NCBI RefSeq assembly: GCF_004364805.1 | Contig: NZ_SOAP01000002.1 | Coordinates: forward strand, 1,116,001 to 1,180,000 | Reading direction: 5' to 3' | DNA length: 64,000 nucleotides | DNA from: Pelagimonas phthalicica | GTDB taxonomy: Bacteria; Pseudomonadota; Alphaproteobacteria; Rhodobacterales; Rhodobacteraceae | Shown: positions 25,110 through 33,200 of the stretch, piece by piece | Layout: the number at the start of each line of letters is the position of its first letter | Position numbering within the stretch: position 1 is the stretch's first letter | The notes under the pieces: generated by a model | What the model was told of the DNA's origin: nothing | The model's database searches: none | What the model saw: only the letters and a program-made list of their open reading frames with translations | Program-made: the position numbers and the translations under genes

Positions 25110-26075
25110 ATGAAAGTACTCATCCTGGGTGGGGGCGGCTTCATCGGCCGCAAACTGGCGCTGCAATTGGCGGAAAGAGGACGGTTGCGCGGACAAGATA
25201 TCGATAGGTTGGTTTTGGCCGACATCATCGACCCGGTGCCGATCAACGCCCCCTTCCCCGTGAGTTACCAGACTTGTGACATTGCCGATCCCGCCTCGGT
25301 CGCGACCTCGATCGATGCGGATGTCGATGTGATCTATCTCTTGGCGGCAGTGGTCTCGGCCCATGCAGAACAAGAGCTGGAAGCCGGGATTCAAACCAAT
25401 CTGATGGGTGTGTTGAACGTGTTGGAGCGCTGCCGCTCTTTGGGCACCTGTCCTGTGGTGGTCTTTACCTCTTCGATTGCTGTGTTTGGCGGGGACACGC
25501 CACAGCCCTTTACCGATGTCAGCCTGCCCAATCCGCAAACCAGCTATGGCGCGCAAAAGGCCATGGGCGAATATCTGATCACTGATTATTCCCGGCGTGG
25601 GTTGATCGATGGGCGCGGCTTTCGCTTGCCGACAATCACGGTGCGTCCCGGCAAACCCAACCGCGCCGCGTCAAGTTTCATGTCCTCGATCTTTCGCGAG
25701 CCTTTGAATGGGGAAACCGCCAATTGCCCGGTCGATCCGGATTTCAAACAGCTCTACCTGTCGCCGCGCAAATGCGTGGAAAACCTGATCAAAGGGGCGG
25801 AGTTGCAGATCGAAGAGCTAGGGCAAAACCGCTGCCTGACCATGCCGGGACAGGTTTGGACGATTGCTGAGATGATCGACGCTATGACGGAGGTGGCCGG
25901 ACCGGATCCCGCCGCGCGGATCACCTGGAACAAAGAGCCCGAGATCGATACGATCCTGAAAGGCTGGCACATGGATATTCGCACAGATCGCGGTTTGGCC
26001 TTGGGCCTCGAAGCGGATAGCAGTTTTCAAGACAATATCCGCTACTATCTGCAAGACGATGTAGCCAAGAATTGA
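25110..26075 (+). CDS. denD: NAD-dependent epimerase/dehydrogenase, DenD-like (D-erythronate dehydrogenase)
   Basis: A 321-aa extended SDR. It has the Rossmann motif GGGGFIGRKLA at residue 8, the FTSSIAVFGGD strand with catalytic Ser, and SYGAQKAMGEY as YxxxK. The overall pattern (RPGKPNRAASSFMSSIFREP; LYLSPRKCVENLIKGAEL) matches the DenD group that oxidises D-erythronate or a close tetronate. It lies 12 bp after the kinase gene. The substrate in this operon is inferred only. Confidence 0.8.
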   Translation: MKVLILGGGGFIGRKLALQLAERGRLRGQDIDRLVLADIIDPVPINAPFPVSYQTCDIADPASVATSIDADVDVIYLLAAVVSAHAEQELEAGIQTNLMGVLNVLERCRSLGTCPVVVFTSSIAVFGGDTPQPFTDVSLPNPQTSYGAQKAMGEYLITDYSRRGLIDGRGFRLPTITVRPGKPNRAASSFMSSIFREPLNGETANCPVDPDFKQLYLSPRKCVENLIKGAELQIEELGQNRCLTMPGQVWTIAEMIDAMTEVAGPDPAARITWNKEPEIDTILKGWHMDIRTDRGLALGLEADSSFQDNIRYYLQDDVAKN

Positions 26076-26086
26076 GGGTTTCACGC

Positions 26087-26842
26087 ATGAGCGAATTTGC
26101 AATCTATCCAAGCCTCAAGGGCAAAACCGTGATCATCACCGGCGGGGCCTCGGGCATTGGGGCCGAGATGGTCAGCGCCTTTGCCGCGCAGGGCTGCAAA
26201 GTGGGGTTCGTCGATAAGGATGTGGAGACGGCCAAGGCTTCGGTTGCGCAGATTGACGGCGATGTCGCGTTTGAACCCTGCGATTTGCGCGATATCGACA
26301 GTTTGAAAACCGCCTTTGACAAGCTGGCAGACCGTCACGGCGCGGCGCAGGTGCTGGTCAATAACGCAGCACGCGATGATCGCCATGATTGGCGCGAGGT
26401 GACCCCAGACTACTGGGACGAGCGCATAGAGACCAACCTGCGCCATATGTTCTTTGCCATGCAGGCAGTTGCCCCTGCCATGGTCGAGGCCGGGTCTGGC
26501 TCGATCATCAATCTGGGATCAAACTCCTGGTGGGAAGCGGTGGGCAATTTCCCCGCCTACGCCACGGCCAAGGCGGCTGTGCACGGGTTGTCGCGCACCA
26601 TGGCGCGCGATCTGGGCGATGCGCGTATCCGGGTCAACACGGTGGTCCCCGGCTGGATCATGACCGAGCGCCAAAAGGAGTTGTGGGTCACACCGGAAAA
26701 ACTGGCCGATCACCTCAAAGGCCAATGCCTGCCCGACCCGGTGGATCCAGTCTATGTGGCGCGCATGGTGCTGTTTCTGGCCTCGGATGATGCGGCCATG
26801 TGCACGGCGAGCAACTTTTTCGTCGATGGCGGCTCGGTCTGA
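26087..26842 (+). CDS. Short-chain dehydrogenase, D-xylose/sugar 1-dehydrogenase-like
   Basis: A 251-aa classical SDR. The start at 26087 has GAGGG upstream. AIYPSLKGKTVIITGGASG, NLRHMFFAMQAVAPAM and FLASDDAAMCTASNFFVDGG closely follow Caulobacter XylB (NAD-dependent D-xylose 1-dehydrogenase). It has NNAARDDRH, catalytic Ser in NLGSNSW and YATAK. It would oxidise an aldose at C1 to the lactone, giving the acid used by the dehydratase. It is the last gene of the plus-strand operon. Confidence 0.82.
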   Translation: MSEFAIYPSLKGKTVIITGGASGIGAEMVSAFAAQGCKVGFVDKDVETAKASVAQIDGDVAFEPCDLRDIDSLKTAFDKLADRHGAAQVLVNNAARDDRHDWREVTPDYWDERIETNLRHMFFAMQAVAPAMVEAGSGSIINLGSNSWWEAVGNFPAYATAKAAVHGLSRTMARDLGDARIRVNTVVPGWIMTERQKELWVTPEKLADHLKGQCLPDPVDPVYVARMVLFLASDDAAMCTASNFFVDGGSV

Positions 26843-26927
26843 GATCGGTTTTGACCGCTCCGTCAGCCGCGCGCGGTGACAAAAATTTTGCAAATTTTTT
26901 GCGGTTGCGCGTGGTGCGAGGGGACGG

Positions 26928-27869
26928 TTAGTTCACCGGTGTCAGCAAAAGTCGGCCCGCCAGAAACGCCGCGATATTGTCGTGCTGTAGCAGGGCCATA
27001 TCGGTGCGGGTTTCGGTGGTGGCCGAACCCTGATGGGGCTGCAAAACCACATTGTCCAAGGCGCGAAAGCGTGGGTCAATATCAGGTTCGTTCAGGAAAA
27101 CATCCAGCCCGGCCCCGGCGATGATCCCGCTTTCCAAGGCCTTTAGCAGCGCCGCCTCGTCAATCGTGGTGCCACGTGAGATGTTAATCACCACACCGCG
27201 CGGCCCCAAAGCGGCCAAAGCCTCGGTTCCCACATAGCCCAAAGTTTCCTTGCCGCCGACCAAGGCAACCACCAGAAAATCCACTGCCTCGGCCAGGGAA
27301 ACAACATCGCTGTGGTAGGTCCAGCCCGGTGTCTGTTTTTCACTGCGGGAATGGTAATGGATATCCATTTTGAAGGCCGCCAGACGATCCGCAATTTCCC
27401 GCCCGATCCGTCCCAGCCCAACAATGCCGACCCGAGAACCCGAGGCTTTTCGGTTCAGCGGCAGACTGCCCTTTGCCGCCCAGTCGCCGCTGCGCACACA
27501 AGCATCCCCAGCGATCATGTTCCGACATTGCGCCAAAAGCATCGCAACGGCGAGATCGGCCACATCATCGTTCAGCACATCGGGGGTATTTGTCACGCGA
27601 ATACCCCGCTTTGAGGCAGCTTCGACGTCAATGGCGTCATAGCCAACGCCAAAATTGGCGATCAGCCCCAGTTTGGGCAACAGATCCATCGCAGCGGCCC
27701 CGAAGGCGGCATGTCCCTTGAAGGCGACAGCCGCTGTCTCAGCCCGCGCTTGCACTGACAAACTGTCAAGGTCAGTAACATCGGCCACAAACCCGGCATT
27801 GAAAGCGGTCTTTAGACGGTCCCGCTCAACCTCGGAAAACGAGGCCCCGATCATCATGACATTGGTCAT
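26928..27869 (-). CDS. D-isomer-specific 2-hydroxyacid dehydrogenase
   Basis: A 313-aa NAD(P)-dependent enzyme of the glyoxylate/hydroxypyruvate reductase group. It has the Rossmann motif VGIVGLGRIGREIA near 150, catalytic Arg in INISRGTTID, Glu in FLNEPDIDPRF and His in LQPHQGSAT. It probably reduces a 2-keto acid or oxidises the matching D-hydroxy acid. It lies 9 bp downstream of the aminotransferase gene and shares its promoter region with palindrome 3. Confidence 0.88.
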   Translation of the reverse strand: MTNVMMIGASFSEVERDRLKTAFNAGFVADVTDLDSLSVQARAETAAVAFKGHAAFGAAAMDLLPKLGLIANFGVGYDAIDVEAASKRGIRVTNTPDVLNDDVADLAVAMLLAQCRNMIAGDACVRSGDWAAKGSLPLNRKASGSRVGIVGLGRIGREIADRLAAFKMDIHYHSRSEKQTPGWTYHSDVVSLAEAVDFLVVALVGGKETLGYVGTEALAALGPRGVVINISRGTTIDEAALLKALESGIIAGAGLDVFLNEPDIDPRFRALDNVVLQPHQGSATTETRTDMALLQHDNIAAFLAGRLLLTPVN

Positions 27870-27878
27870 CTTACCCCC

Positions 27879-29048
27879 TCACAGAAGTTTTGCGATGCGA
27901 TCCAGTGCCTCGCGGATGTTTTCAGCGGAATTGGCATAGGAGAACCGCACATAGCCCTCGCCCCAGGCTCCGAAACTGGTTCCGGCGACGGTTGCGACAC
28001 CGGCCTTGTCCAGGAACAGATCCTGCGCCTGCGTGGCTGTCAAACCCGTACCTTCAATATTGGGGAAGGCATAAAACGCCCCGGCGGCATCGCTGCAGCG
28101 TATTCCGGGCAATGCGTTCAACCCATCGACAATGATCTGACGGCGCTTGTCGAACTGCGCCACCATGTCATGAACTGCGTCCTGCGGGCCGCTCAGCGCC
28201 GCGATCCCGGCATATTGGGTTGCCGCATTCACGCAGGAATGATCGTTGATGCAAAGCCGCGTGACATGGTCCACACAGGCATCCGGCCAAACCGCATAAC
28301 CCAGCCGCCAGCCGGTCATAGCATAGGTCTTGGACCAGCCATCCAACATGATCAAACGGTCGCGAATCTCGGGATATTGCAGGAGGCTGACATGTTCGCG
28401 CCCGCCATACAACATGTTGGAATAGATCTCATCCGAGAGCAGCGCCACATGCGGGTGATCCTGCAACCCCTTCACAAGCTTGTCGATTTCAGCGCGCGGT
28501 GTCACGCCTCCGGTCGGGTTTGCCGGCGAGTTGATGATGATCAGGCTGGTTTTGTCAGTGATCTGACCCAGCACCTCGTCAGCGGAGAAGGCAAAGCCGT
28601 TTTCCTCTTTCAACGCGATTGGCACTGGCACCGCCCCGCTATAGCGGATGACACTTTCATAGATGGGGAAACCGGGATTGGGATACATGATCTCGGCCCC
28701 AGCTTCGCCGAACATCATCACCGCAAAGAACATCGTGGGTTTGCCGCCGGGCACGACGACCACGCTATCAGGATTGACCTCAACCGCATGGCGGCGATGC
28801 AGATCAGCGGCCACCGCTTCGCGTAGGGCTGGCAATCCATTGGCGGGGGTATAGCCGTGATGCCCGTCACGCAGCGCTTTGATCCCGGCCTCGACAATAT
28901 GGTCGGGGGTCTGAAAATCCGGCTGACCAATGCCGAGATTAATGATGTCCTTGCCCTCAGCCGCCAGTTTCTGCGCCCGCGCCAAAACCATAAATGCGGA
29001 TTCAGTGCCCAGCCGTGACAACCCGCTGGCAAACTTCAATTGCGCCAT
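27879..29048 (-). CDS. Class I/II PLP-dependent aminotransferase
   Basis: A 389-aa fold-type I aminotransferase. Start 29048 (MAQLKFASGL) gives the normal N-terminus; the longer frame runs into the operator. IINLGIGQPDFQTPDH is the N-terminal substrate region, INSPANPTGGV has the PLP Asn, LLSDEIYSNM the Asp, and LDGWSKTYAMTGWRLGY contains the Schiff-base Lys. Members transfer amino groups between aspartate, aromatic or other amino acids and 2-keto acids. Paired with a 2-hydroxyacid dehydrogenase, it may interconvert amino, keto and hydroxy acids. Confidence 0.88.
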   Translation of the reverse strand: MAQLKFASGLSRLGTESAFMVLARAQKLAAEGKDIINLGIGQPDFQTPDHIVEAGIKALRDGHHGYTPANGLPALREAVAADLHRRHAVEVNPDSVVVVPGGKPTMFFAVMMFGEAGAEIMYPNPGFPIYESVIRYSGAVPVPIALKEENGFAFSADEVLGQITDKTSLIIINSPANPTGGVTPRAEIDKLVKGLQDHPHVALLSDEIYSNMLYGGREHVSLLQYPEIRDRLIMLDGWSKTYAMTGWRLGYAVWPDACVDHVTRLCINDHSCVNAATQYAGIAALSGPQDAVHDMVAQFDKRRQIIVDGLNALPGIRCSDAAGAFYAFPNIEGTGLTATQAQDLFLDKAGVATVAGTSFGAWGEGYVRFSYANSAENIREALDRIAKLL

Positions 29049-29084
29049 GCGCCCCCCAATTCCCAAACTTTGGCTCCCTGCGAA

Positions 29085-29098
29085 TTTGGTATACCAAA
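29085..29098. promoter_or_regulatory. GntR-type palindrome 3 (TTTGGTATACCAAA)
   Basis: A perfect 14-bp palindrome in the 136-bp divergent promoter between the aminotransferase and flavin monooxygenase genes; identical core to palindromes 1 and 2. Confidence 0.8.
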
Positions 29099-29184
29099 GC
29101 GGCAATTCTACGCAATTGCGAAAAACCGGTTGCACCGCCGGGATGGACGTTTTTGACTATGAGGGCAGTTTCAGGAGAGTCTTT

Positions 29185-30474
29185 ATGTCCAAAAATCGCG
29201 TTCTGATTGCCGGTGGCGGTATTGGTGGACTGGCGCTGGCTTTGTCACTGCATCAGGTTGGTGTCCCCTTCACGGTTTTTGAGAGCGCAAAAAATATGGA
29301 CCCGCTTGGGGTCGGGATCAATTTGCAACCCGACGCCATCCGCGAATTGCAGGATATGGGCATCAGCGAAGAAGACCTGGCAGAATTCGGTTTACCTGTT
29401 CAGGAATGGGCCTTGCTTGGCCTGAACGGGCGCGAAATCCATTCTGAGCCACGCGGGCGCGATGCTGGCTATGAGTGGCCGCAATATTCGGTCCATCGTG
29501 GCGAATTCCAGATGCTGCTGTATCACGAATTGGTGCGCCGCGCCGGGCGTCACACTGTAAGATTGGACAGCACAGCGACGGGCTACAAAATCAACGAGGA
29601 CGGCAGCGTCACCCTTAGCTTGCAAAACCGTGACGGCGTTCCTTCGGAGGAAACCGGGCAACTCTTGATTGGGGCCGATGGCATCCATTCGGCCATTCGT
29701 GCCCAAATGCACCCCGATCAGCCGCAAATTCACTGGGGCGGCACGCTGATGTGGCGCGGCACCACCTGGGCCAAACCGCTGCGCAGTGGGGCCTCGTTCA
29801 TTGGGCTAGGCAATCAACACCAGCGCATGGTGATGTATCCGATTTCCAAACCGAACCCGGAAACCGGGCTGGCCATGATCAACTGGATCGCGGAAACCGT
29901 TGCGGATACGGCCTCAGACCGCCAGCGCAACAGTTGGTTCCGTCCCGTCGCTATCGAAAGCTTTGTGCATTACTTTGAGGATTTCCGCTATGACTGGTTC
30001 AGCGCACCGGACCTGATCAACGGGGCAAAGGATGCGTTTGAAAACCCCATGATTGATCGCGATCCGATCCCGACCTGGGTGGAGGGGCCTGTGTGTTTGA
30101 TTGGAGATGCCGCGCATCCGATGTATCCCACCGGCTCAAACGGCGCGAGCCAGGCCATAATGGATGCACGTCACCTGACGCGGAATTTTCTGGATCACGG
30201 GCTGACCCCAAAAGCGCTGAGCGTCTTTGACGACACATTTTGCGAAGCGCTCTCGGACCTGGCGCTAAGAAATCGCGGCGCGGGTCCTTTTGGGTTACTG
30301 CAATTGGTCGACAGCCGTTGTGGCGGCGACTTTGATGATATCGAAGATGTCTTGCCAAAGGCGGAACGCGAGGCCTTTCTGGCCCGGTACAAAGCAGCGG
30401 CAGGATATGAGCGTGACAGCTTGAACAAGGCTGGGCATTTGATCGGAGCCGATGAAAAAGTCGCGCTGAACTGA
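29185..30474 (+). CDS. FAD-dependent monooxygenase (salicylate hydroxylase/PhzS type)
   Basis: A 429-aa group A flavoprotein hydroxylase. Start 29185 has AGGAGA upstream; the longer frame is rejected. It has the FAD dinucleotide motif GGGIGGLALALSLHQVGV at residue 9, the DG motif LLIGADGIHSAIR near 165, and the GDAAHPMYPTGSNGASQAI motif near 300. The substrate is probably an aromatic or heteroaromatic compound. Together with the downstream FAH-family hydrolase it may form an aromatic ring-opening branch, now separated by a MITE-like insertion. Confidence 0.87.
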   Translation: MSKNRVLIAGGGIGGLALALSLHQVGVPFTVFESAKNMDPLGVGINLQPDAIRELQDMGISEEDLAEFGLPVQEWALLGLNGREIHSEPRGRDAGYEWPQYSVHRGEFQMLLYHELVRRAGRHTVRLDSTATGYKINEDGSVTLSLQNRDGVPSEETGQLLIGADGIHSAIRAQMHPDQPQIHWGGTLMWRGTTWAKPLRSGASFIGLGNQHQRMVMYPISKPNPETGLAMINWIAETVADTASDRQRNSWFRPVAIESFVHYFEDFRYDWFSAPDLINGAKDAFENPMIDRDPIPTWVEGPVCLIGDAAHPMYPTGSNGASQAIMDARHLTRNFLDHGLTPKALSVFDDTFCEALSDLALRNRGAGPFGLLQLVDSRCGGDFDDIEDVLPKAEREAFLARYKAAAGYERDSLNKAGHLIGADEKVALN

Positions 30475-30487
30475 GCCAAGCCTCCTA

Positions 30488-30794
30488 GGGTCAGGACCCA
30501 CTAATTTGACGTCACTGGCGCAGGGAGGGCAATAAAGCAGGGGCTTTGGACGCGCAGGAACTGGCGGGGTCAATTTCAAGCGGTCAAAGCCGCTGCTTTG
30601 CAGCGCTCCCGACGTCTGTCTCCCCAAAGGGGAGCCAACTAAAATGGCGCACCTCTGGTGCGACAGATTTGGTTGGTCTTGCCCCTGAGCTGCGTTACAT
30701 CACCTTGAAATACAACCAGTATTTCTGCAGTAATGTGCCTTGTCAGGAACAAGACCAACCAAACCAGTGGCGTTAAATTAATGGGTCCTGACCC
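30488..30794. mobile_element. MITE-like element with TA target duplication and nested hairpins
   Basis: The ends are 31-bp inverted repeats (30488-30518 and 30764-30794) matching at 28 of 31 positions and starting GGGTCAGGACCC. Each end is flanked by TA (30486-30487, 30795-30796), as expected for TA-targeting transposons such as the IS630/mariner group. No transposase is encoded. Inside, TTTGGTTGGTCTTG (30668-30681) pairs perfectly with 30750-30763, extended by CCTGA/TCAGG. GAAATAC (30707-30713) pairs with GTATTTC (30719-30725) at the tip. It fills the whole 335-bp gap between the monooxygenase and FAH-family genes. Confidence 0.85.
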
Positions 30795-30809
30795 TAAACA
30801 GGAGACAAA

Positions 30810-31496
30810 ATGGCTTTTGAATTTGAACCGGCCTCGCGCCCGGCCTTACCGATCCTGGGACGCGAGACTGTCTTCCCGGTGCGACGCATCTTTTGCGTAG
30901 GCCGCAACTATGCCGCCCATGCGCGGGAAATGGGCAAGGATCCGGATCGCGAACCGCCGTTCTTTTTCACCAAACCCGCTGACGCCATCATTACGCCCGG
31001 CCCTGTCCCCTACCCGCCTTTGACGCAGGACTTGCATTACGAGGCCGAGCTTGTGGTGTGTCTGGGTCAGGGCGGACGTAATATTGCACAAGCTGCAGCG
31101 TTGGATCACGTGTTTGGCTATGCCGTGGGCAATGACCTGACCCGCCGCGACCTGCAGGCCGAAGCCAAGAAAATGGGCCGCCCCTGGGACATGGCCAAGG
31201 GGTTCGATAGCTCGGCTGTTATTGGCCCAATTGGCAGCGTGGACAAGGGCGGCCACCTTGAGCAAGGCGCGATCACCTTGTCGGTGAATGGCACGGAAAA
31301 ACAACGCGGTGATTTAAGCCAGATGATCTGGTCGATCCCCGAGGTGATTTCGATCCTATCGACCTATGTTGAGCTTGCGGCTGGCGATTTGATCATGACT
31401 GGCACACCCGCGGGTGTCGGGGCCTTGGTGCCGGGGGACCAGTGCACGATTAGCATTGAGGGCCTGCCCGATCTTGAGATGCGCATGACTGGCTAA
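30810..31496 (+). CDS. Fumarylacetoacetate hydrolase-family protein
   Basis: A 228-aa single-domain FAH-fold protein. IFCVGRNYAAHAREMG near residue 28 and PPFFFTKPADAI match fumarylpyruvate hydrolases. YEAELVVCLGQGG carries metal-binding Glu residues and AVGNDLTRRDLQ the following conserved Asp. MTGTPAGVGAL is the C-terminal signature. Such enzymes split acylpyruvates with Mg or Mn. The ribosome site AGGAG lies only a few bases outside the right end of the MITE-like element. Confidence 0.88.
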   Translation: MAFEFEPASRPALPILGRETVFPVRRIFCVGRNYAAHAREMGKDPDREPPFFFTKPADAIITPGPVPYPPLTQDLHYEAELVVCLGQGGRNIAQAAALDHVFGYAVGNDLTRRDLQAEAKKMGRPWDMAKGFDSSAVIGPIGSVDKGGHLEQGAITLSVNGTEKQRGDLSQMIWSIPEVISILSTYVELAAGDLIMTGTPAGVGALVPGDQCTISIEGLPDLEMRMTG

Positions 31497-31503
31497 GGGA
31501 GTT

Positions 31504-31578
31504 GGGGGCGCTGCCCCGTCCCGAGCAGGCTCGGGACTCCCAGGGATATTTTTGGCCCAGAGAAACCTGAAAACAGAG
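31504..31578 (+). repeat. Structured intergenic repeat, copy B
   Basis: GGGGC-GCT-GCCCC, CCCGAG-CAGG-CTCGGG, GGGATATTTTTGGC, CCAGAGAAACC. It starts 8 bp after the FAH-family stop. Confidence 0.85.
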
Positions 31579-31594
31579 TGCTAAAAAATATATA

Positions 31595-31630
31595 AAGCCC
31601 CGCCCATAGACGTGATGGACGGGGCCTTTT
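31595..31630. terminator. Bidirectional terminator
   Basis: AAAGCCCCGCCC and GGACGGGGCCTTTT arms with one bulge; lies between the convergent FAH-family and ABC substrate-binding genes. Confidence 0.8.
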
Positions 31631-31647
31631 GTGTGATGGGGATGCGC

Positions 31648-32637
31648 TTATTTCAGAGCGGCATCGGTGATCGCGTGGGTCCAGGCACCGGTTGGTGCTG
31701 CGGTGATCACGGGATCAGAGCCGCCTTTCAGCAGAGTCTGAACAGTGCGCTCATAATCAGCAACATCCAGGGCCCCGTTGGAGCCAGCGGTCAGCTTGGC
31801 GATTTCACCCATCATGCGGACCTGGTGCTTTTCGGTCTGGGCACCGGTGGCATCATTGTCGAGCACGATCTCGGCCGCTTCGGCAGGGTTTTCCTCGGCC
31901 CATTTCCAGCCTTTCATCGAGGCGCGGACAAAGCGGACCATCTTATCCTCAAAGGCCGGATCTGCGAGGTTTTCCTCGAGCACATACATGCCATCCTCAA
32001 GCGTGGCGACGCCCATATCCTCGTATTTGAAGGTGATCAGATCGTCGGCGTCGAGACCGGCATCAATCACCTGCCAATATTCGTTATAGGTCATGGTCGA
32101 GATACAGGCAGCCTGTTCTTGCAGCAGCGGATCAACGTTGAACCCCTGCTTGAGCACGGTCACGCCGGCATCGCCACCCTCGGTGGAGAGACCAAGCTGG
32201 CTCATCCAGCTCAGGAACGGGTATTCATTGCCAAAGAACCAAACGCCCAGCGTCTTGCCGGCGAAATCCTCAGGGCCGGTGATGCCGGTATCCTTGCGGC
32301 AGGTCAGCATCATGCCTGAGGATTTGAACGGCTGGGCGATATTGACCAGGTTCAACCCCTTTTCGCGTGAGGCCAGAGCGGATGGCATCCAGTCCAGCAC
32401 CACATCAGCACCACCACCGGCGATGACCTGCGCCGGAGCCACGTCCGGGCCGCCGGGCTTGATGGTGACGTTCAGGTCTTCTTCTTCGTAGAAGCCTTTG
32501 TCGAGGGCAACATAATAGCCCGCAAACTGCGCCTGGGTGACCCATTTCAGCTGCAGCGTCACGTCATCCGCCGCCTGTGCCAGACCGCCGGTCAGGGCAA
32601 AGGCACCGGCCAGGGCTGTTGTTGTGATCTTGTTCAT
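31648..32637 (-). CDS. NMT1/THI5-like ABC transporter substrate-binding protein
   Basis: A 329-aa periplasmic binding protein. The signal peptide (MNKITTTALAGAFALTGGLA, then QAADD) is clear. The mature part (LQLKWVTQAQFAGYYVALDK; AQVIAGGGADVVLDWMPSAL) is the NMT1/THI5-like fold used for pyrimidine precursors, taurine and similar ligands. It is the last gene of the pyrimidine operon, so a pyrimidine or its ring-reduced product is the likely ligand. A terminator follows. Confidence 0.87.
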   Translation of the reverse strand: MNKITTTALAGAFALTGGLAQAADDVTLQLKWVTQAQFAGYYVALDKGFYEEEDLNVTIKPGGPDVAPAQVIAGGGADVVLDWMPSALASREKGLNLVNIAQPFKSSGMMLTCRKDTGITGPEDFAGKTLGVWFFGNEYPFLSWMSQLGLSTEGGDAGVTVLKQGFNVDPLLQEQAACISTMTYNEYWQVIDAGLDADDLITFKYEDMGVATLEDGMYVLEENLADPAFEDKMVRFVRASMKGWKWAEENPAEAAEIVLDNDATGAQTEKHQVRMMGEIAKLTAGSNGALDVADYERTVQTLLKGGSDPVITAAPTGAWTHAITDAALK

Positions 32638-32675
32638 TTTTGATCTCCTTGTTGGTGTTTTGTTGGTTCTTGTTC

Positions 32676-33200
32676 TTATTGGGCAGGTTCAGGGGATTGG
32701 TCCTGAGTGCCAGTGACAAAGCTGAACCCTTTGGGGTAGCTGTGAAATCCGTCAAAATCCCCTTTGCCAATTTCGCAGCCCTGCGCCCGCAGGATCGCGT
32801 AGGCCATATTGAAATGAAAGAAGAAATTCGGTGCCGCGTAAAGGGCGATGAAGTCGTAGGGGCTTTGGGTCAGCTCGGCATGTCCGGCTGTGTGGGTGAT
32901 ATCACTGCCACTGGTTGGGAGCTGGGAAAGTGTATCCAGCTGACCGCGCAGCTGAGCGCTGCGTGTGATCAGATCAGCAGCGGTTTGCGCCTCCGGCAGA
33001 TCCGGCACCGCCTGCCCCGCCAGCGGGCAAAGCGCGCGCAGCACATAACCCTGAGCAATCACCAGATTTTCCAGCGCGCTAAAACTGCCCGGGGTCAGCC
33101 GCGCCGCTAAATGATCTGGCGCGGCCTTGCCCGCCAGATCGTCAATCCGATCCAGATAGTGCCGAAAGACCGGCAGGTAATGCTGGATCAGATCGCTCAT
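32676..33200 (-). CDS. DUF1993 family protein
   Basis: A 174-aa helical protein of the DUF1993 family (DinB-like four-helix fold). It starts MSDLIQHYLPVFRHYLDRID and has a C-terminal FFFHFNMAYAILRAQG and GKGDFDG pattern. The function is unknown. It overlaps the upstream permease gene by 4 nt, within the pyrimidine transporter operon. Some fungal and bacterial relatives accompany catabolic clusters, but no reaction is known to me. Confidence 0.75.
   Translation of the reverse strand: MSDLIQHYLPVFRHYLDRIDDLAGKAAPDHLAARLTPGSFSALENLVIAQGYVLRALCPLAGQAVPDLPEAQTAADLITRSAQLRGQLDTLSQLPTSGSDITHTAGHAELTQSPYDFIALYAAPNFFFHFNMAYAILRAQGCEIGKGDFDGFHSYPKGFSFVTGTQDQSPEPAQ

Noticed and set aside
28930-29184. 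N-terminal extension of the flavin monooxygenase
   Set aside because: It would overlap the divergent aminotransferase and its operator; MSKNRVLIAGGG at 29185 is the normal start.
30546-30776. 76-codon frame inside the MITE-like element
   Set aside because: No ribosome site, crosses hairpin arms, no recognisable protein.
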